7,936 bases of DNA from Pararhodospirillum photometricum DSM 122 (GTDB lineage: Bacteria; Pseudomonadota; Alphaproteobacteria; Rhodospirillales; Rhodospirillaceae): the NCBI RefSeq assembly GCF_000284415.1, contig NC_017059.1:3866712-3874647 (forward strand), read 5' to 3'. A model generated the notes under the pieces. It was not told the DNA's origin, ran no database searches, and saw nothing but the letters and a program-made list of their open reading frames with translations. Each line of letters opens with the position of its first letter. The first letter of the stretch is position 1. Positions 6,171-7,936 of the stretch are shown piece by piece. Both the position numbers and the translations under genes were made by a program.

Positions 6171-6431
6171 ATGCTCAGAACAACAAAGACGATCGTGACA
6201 TTCAACAACCCGTTCAGGCTTCCTCCTTTTGACGAAAATCTGCCTGCGGGAAGCTACGTTCTCATAGTGGATGATGAAGACATTAGCGGGACCACATTTA
6301 TTGCCTATCGCCGCGTTGCAACGTTGTTGCAAGTCCCGGCGGTAGCGCTCGGGCTGACCCAGCAGGAAATCTATTCCATTGATCACAACGATCTGACGCA
6401 GGCGCTGCAAACCGATCGGACCCTTCCCTAG
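6171..6431 (+). CDS. Conserved hypothetical 86-aa protein
   Basis: The ATG at 6171 is preceded by GAGGAGGGG with a 7-nt spacer, clearly preferred over the TTG at 6129. The protein (MLRTTKTIVTFNNPF...) has no signal peptide, membrane helix or cysteine. It resembles, from memory, a family of small alphaproteobacterial proteins, frequent in rhizobia, with the plan VTF..PF.L...D..LPAG.Y.V..(D/E)E.I.G.(S/T)F.AYRRV.T; here the matching parts are VTFNNPF, LPAGSYVLIVDDEDISG and FIAYRRVATLL. I know of no function for that family. The first half is predicted to be mostly beta strands. The C-terminus (IDHNDLTQAL, residues 69-78) also fits that plan. The gene is monocistronic: dyads precede it and a terminator overlaps its stop codon. 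Confidence 0.8.
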   Translation: MLRTTKTIVTFNNPFRLPPFDENLPAGSYVLIVDDEDISGTTFIAYRRVATLLQVPAVALGLTQQEIYSIDHNDLTQALQTDRTLP

Positions 6432-6486
6432 AGTACCGTGCGTTCCACGGGGTCCGGTTATGGTGCTCTAGCATTTTGTTTTTACG
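6428..6486 (+). terminator. Rho-independent terminator of the 86-aa gene
   Basis: CTAGAGTACCGT (6428-6439) pairs with ATGGTGCTCTAG (6460-6471) over 12 bp, including two G-U pairs, with a 20-nt loop. It is followed by a T-rich tract (ATTTTGTTTTTA). The stem includes the TAG stop codon at 6429-6431. It should separate this gene from ndvB. Confidence 0.75.
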
Positions 6487-6633
6487 ACTTATTTTATCTA
6501 AAAAGCGGTTTCTCCCTTTTGGGTCTCGCTCTAAGGGAAAGATCTACCGATCGGAAAAGGCGCCCGTTGCGCTGCCGCGCAAAAGGCTTTTGGGGGAGGA
6601 GGAGGCGGGTCTCGCGAGTATCTCAAGAGCGCA

Positions 6634-6638
6634 GAGGA
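6634..6638 (+). promoter_or_regulatory. Ribosome-binding site of ndvB
   Basis: GAGGA with an 8-nt spacer before GTG at 6647. It decides the start: the ATG at 6658 is in another frame, and the upstream in-frame TTG at 6590 lies before this site. The 6487-6633 stretch before it holds an imperfect CCCTT/AAGGG dyad and the palindrome CCGATCGG (6547-6554) but no clear promoter. Confidence 0.55.
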
Positions 6639-6646
6639 ACAAGATC

Positions 6647-7936
6647 GTGTGGACAAGATGGACCCCCTCGCCGTGCTGGAGCGAGCGTGCCCCCGTAAGG
6701 GAAGAGTTGCTGGGGGGCGAACGGCTGGAAGCCCACGCGGCCGACTTGGCCGCCGCTCAGGGAGCCTTGGGACGGCCGCCACGCGTCTCTTCCTTGCTCC
6801 GGCGTCTCAAGGCCAACGCGGTGGTCTTGAGGGCCGCCTATCGGGTTGGGCTGCGCATGATTGCGACGGAACGCGATAGTGTGCCCGCCGCCGAGTGGCT
6901 TCTTGACAATTATCCCCTGGTTGAGCGTCAGAGCCGCGAGATCCGAGACAGTTTTGTCTCGGCGCATTGGCGTCATCTTCCCCAGACCCCAACGGGGCCC
7001 CTGGCCGGGTATCCTCGGGTGTTCACCTTGGCCTGGGCCTTTGTCGCCCATACCGACAGCCATCTCGATCCCGAGATTTTGCGTCGCTTTGTTGGCGCAT
7101 ATCAAGAGATTACCCCGCTCAGTATTCGCGAGATGTGGGCCCTGGGGGTGGCGCTGCGCTTGGTGTTGATCGAAAACCTGCGACGCCTCGCCGACGAGAT
7201 GACGACGATCCGCACGGCGCGGGCCGCCGCAGATACCCTGGCCGACGCACTGTTGACCCCGGGACGGGAGCGCTTTTCAGGCCGGGATGCCGAGCTGCTG
7301 GAGCGCATCCCCTTGCCCTTGTCGGACGCTTTTGCGTCCCAGATTGCCAAACGATTGCGAGACCAGGACCCCCTGACCACCCCGGTTTTGCTCTGGCTGG
7401 AAGACCGCTTGGCACGGCAAAACACCACTATTGCCGACGTGGTGCGGGCGGCGCAGCAAAGTCAGAGCGCATCGAGTGTCAGCGTGGGCAACGTCATGAC
7501 CAGTTTGCGCTTGATGGCCGAGATTGATGGGGTTGATCTGTTTGAAAGCATGAGTCTGGTCGATGCCCGCTTGCGGACTGTTGGCGCGTATGCCGCCATG
7601 GATTTTCCCACCCGGACTTTGTACCGCAACGCCATTGAGTCCTTGGCGCGCCGGTCGCCGTTTACCGAACTTGAGGTGGTCGATCAGGTGATGGCCCGGG
7701 CGGCCCAGGCGGCGCGCGCGACGCTGGAGCCGCAAGAGCGCGAGCGGGTCGGCGATCCGGGCTACCACCTGATCGCCGGGGGACGTTCGGCGCTGGAGCG
7801 CGTGTTGCTTGTTCACCTGTCGGGGCGCCGGCGCCTGGGCCGTTTGGTCCGACGCCTGGGGCTCGCGGGCTATGCCGCCGGCATTTTCGCCACCACGGTG
7901 GCATTGCTGGCCTTGGCTCTGTGGCTTCTGGCGGAA
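6647..7936 (+). CDS. ndvB: Cyclic beta-1,2-glucan synthase, N-terminal part (3' truncated by window)
   Basis: The frame from GTG 6647 is open to the window end (430 codons); the family is usually about 2,800 aa. NdvB/ChvB is an inner-membrane enzyme that makes periplasmic cyclic beta-1,2-glucan from UDP-glucose: a cytosolic N-terminus, membrane helices around a GT84 glycosyltransferase, then a GH94-like phosphorylase region that sets ring size. The window shows only the N-terminal domain, with family-typical blocks: PVREELLGGERLEAHAADLA (16-35), AAEWLLDNYPLVERQSREIR (81-100), GPLAGYPRVFTLAWAFVAHTD (split across 117-137), REMWALGVALRLVLIENLRRLA (within 161-182), DFPTRTLYRNAIESLAR (319-335) and DPGYHLIAGGRSALE (370-384). 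A basic stretch (RRRLGRLVRR, 394-403) leads into the first membrane helix (405-428). Catalytic regions are outside the window. The identification rests on remembered family pattern and is strong. The predicted role is osmoadaptation and host interaction. Confidence 0.9.
   Translation, partial: MWTRWTPSPCWSERAPVREELLGGERLEAHAADLAAAQGALGRPPRVSSLLRRLKANAVVLRAAYRVGLRMIATERDSVPAAEWLLDNYPLVERQSREIRDSFVSAHWRHLPQTPTGPLAGYPRVFTLAWAFVAHTDSHLDPEILRRFVGAYQEITPLSIREMWALGVALRLVLIENLRRLADEMTTIRTARAAADTLADALLTPGRERFSGRDAELLERIPLPLSDAFASQIAKRLRDQDPLTTPVLLWLEDRLARQNTTIADVVRAAQQSQSASSVSVGNVMTSLRLMAEIDGVDLFESMSLVDARLRTVGAYAAMDFPTRTLYRNAIESLARRSPFTELEVVDQVMARAAQAARATLEPQERERVGDPGYHLIAGGRSALERVLLVHLSGRRRLGRLVRRLGLAGYAAGIFATTVALLALALWLLAE

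Noticed and set aside
6069..6410. 113-codon minus-strand frame over the 86-aa gene
   Set aside because: The plus-strand frame has an excellent ribosome-binding site, a terminator and a recognisable family pattern; the antisense frame has none.
6649..6879. Plus-strand frame beginning with GTG, including ATG 6658
   Set aside because: Wrong frame. The NdvB frame starts at GTG 6647, and this one ends at 6879 with no family similarity.
7277..7816. 179-codon minus-strand open frame
   Set aside because: Antisense to ndvB, whose plus-strand frame is continuous and family-like.
1..7936. CRISPR arrays, tRNA or rRNA genes
   Set aside because: No regularly spaced repeats, tRNA-like cloverleaf or rRNA-like sequence was noticed on either strand.

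Overview
The window looks like chromosomal DNA from a G+C-rich alphaproteobacterium, possibly a Rhodospirillales member. The reasons are strong G/C third-position bias, a FixJ-type output module on a signalling kinase, a CheB-CheR fusion protein, and the N-terminus of a cyclic beta-1,2-glucan synthase (NdvB/ChvB). The genus-level placement is inference only.

Left part (1-433): the 3' end of a small plus-strand lipoprotein gene, running convergently towards the signalling genes.

Centre (434-5443, minus strand): a two-gene signalling operon. A near-consensus sigma-70 promoter (TTGACA, 17 nt, GATAAT) lies about 100 nt upstream of a TTG-initiated cheB-cheR fusion gene (902 aa: methylesterase, methyltransferase, PAS, coiled coil, PAS). 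The 3' end of that gene overlaps by 107 nt a second gene of about 759 aa. The second protein has the order PAS, partial kinase dimerisation helix, HATPase, receiver 1, receiver 2, FixJ/LuxR DNA-binding domain. Its ATP-binding site looks intact, but I see no H-box histidine, and the conserved receiver lysine is Arg in REC1 and Glu in REC2. The overlap holds G6/C7 runs that form a strong hairpin. A +1 shift there would join both genes into one protein of about 1,626 aa.

Intergenic part (5316-6170): the cheBR promoter and leader with short repeats, then an A+T-rich island (about 5590-5970) with several dyads and one doubtful small ORF (5840-6091) that has a good ribosome-binding site. This is the least explained stretch of the window.

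Right part (6171-7936, plus strand): an 86-aa protein of an uncharacterised alphaproteobacterial type, preceded by a perfect 6-bp dyad and ending inside a rho-independent terminator. The first 430 codons of ndvB follow, starting at GTG and cut off by the window end within the first membrane helix.

Functionally, the centre suggests a sensory module in which CheB/CheR chemistry is linked to a DNA-binding output rather than to a flagellar motor. NdvB would make periplasmic cyclic glucan for osmotic adaptation or host interaction. Nothing in the sequence proves that the two regions are connected.
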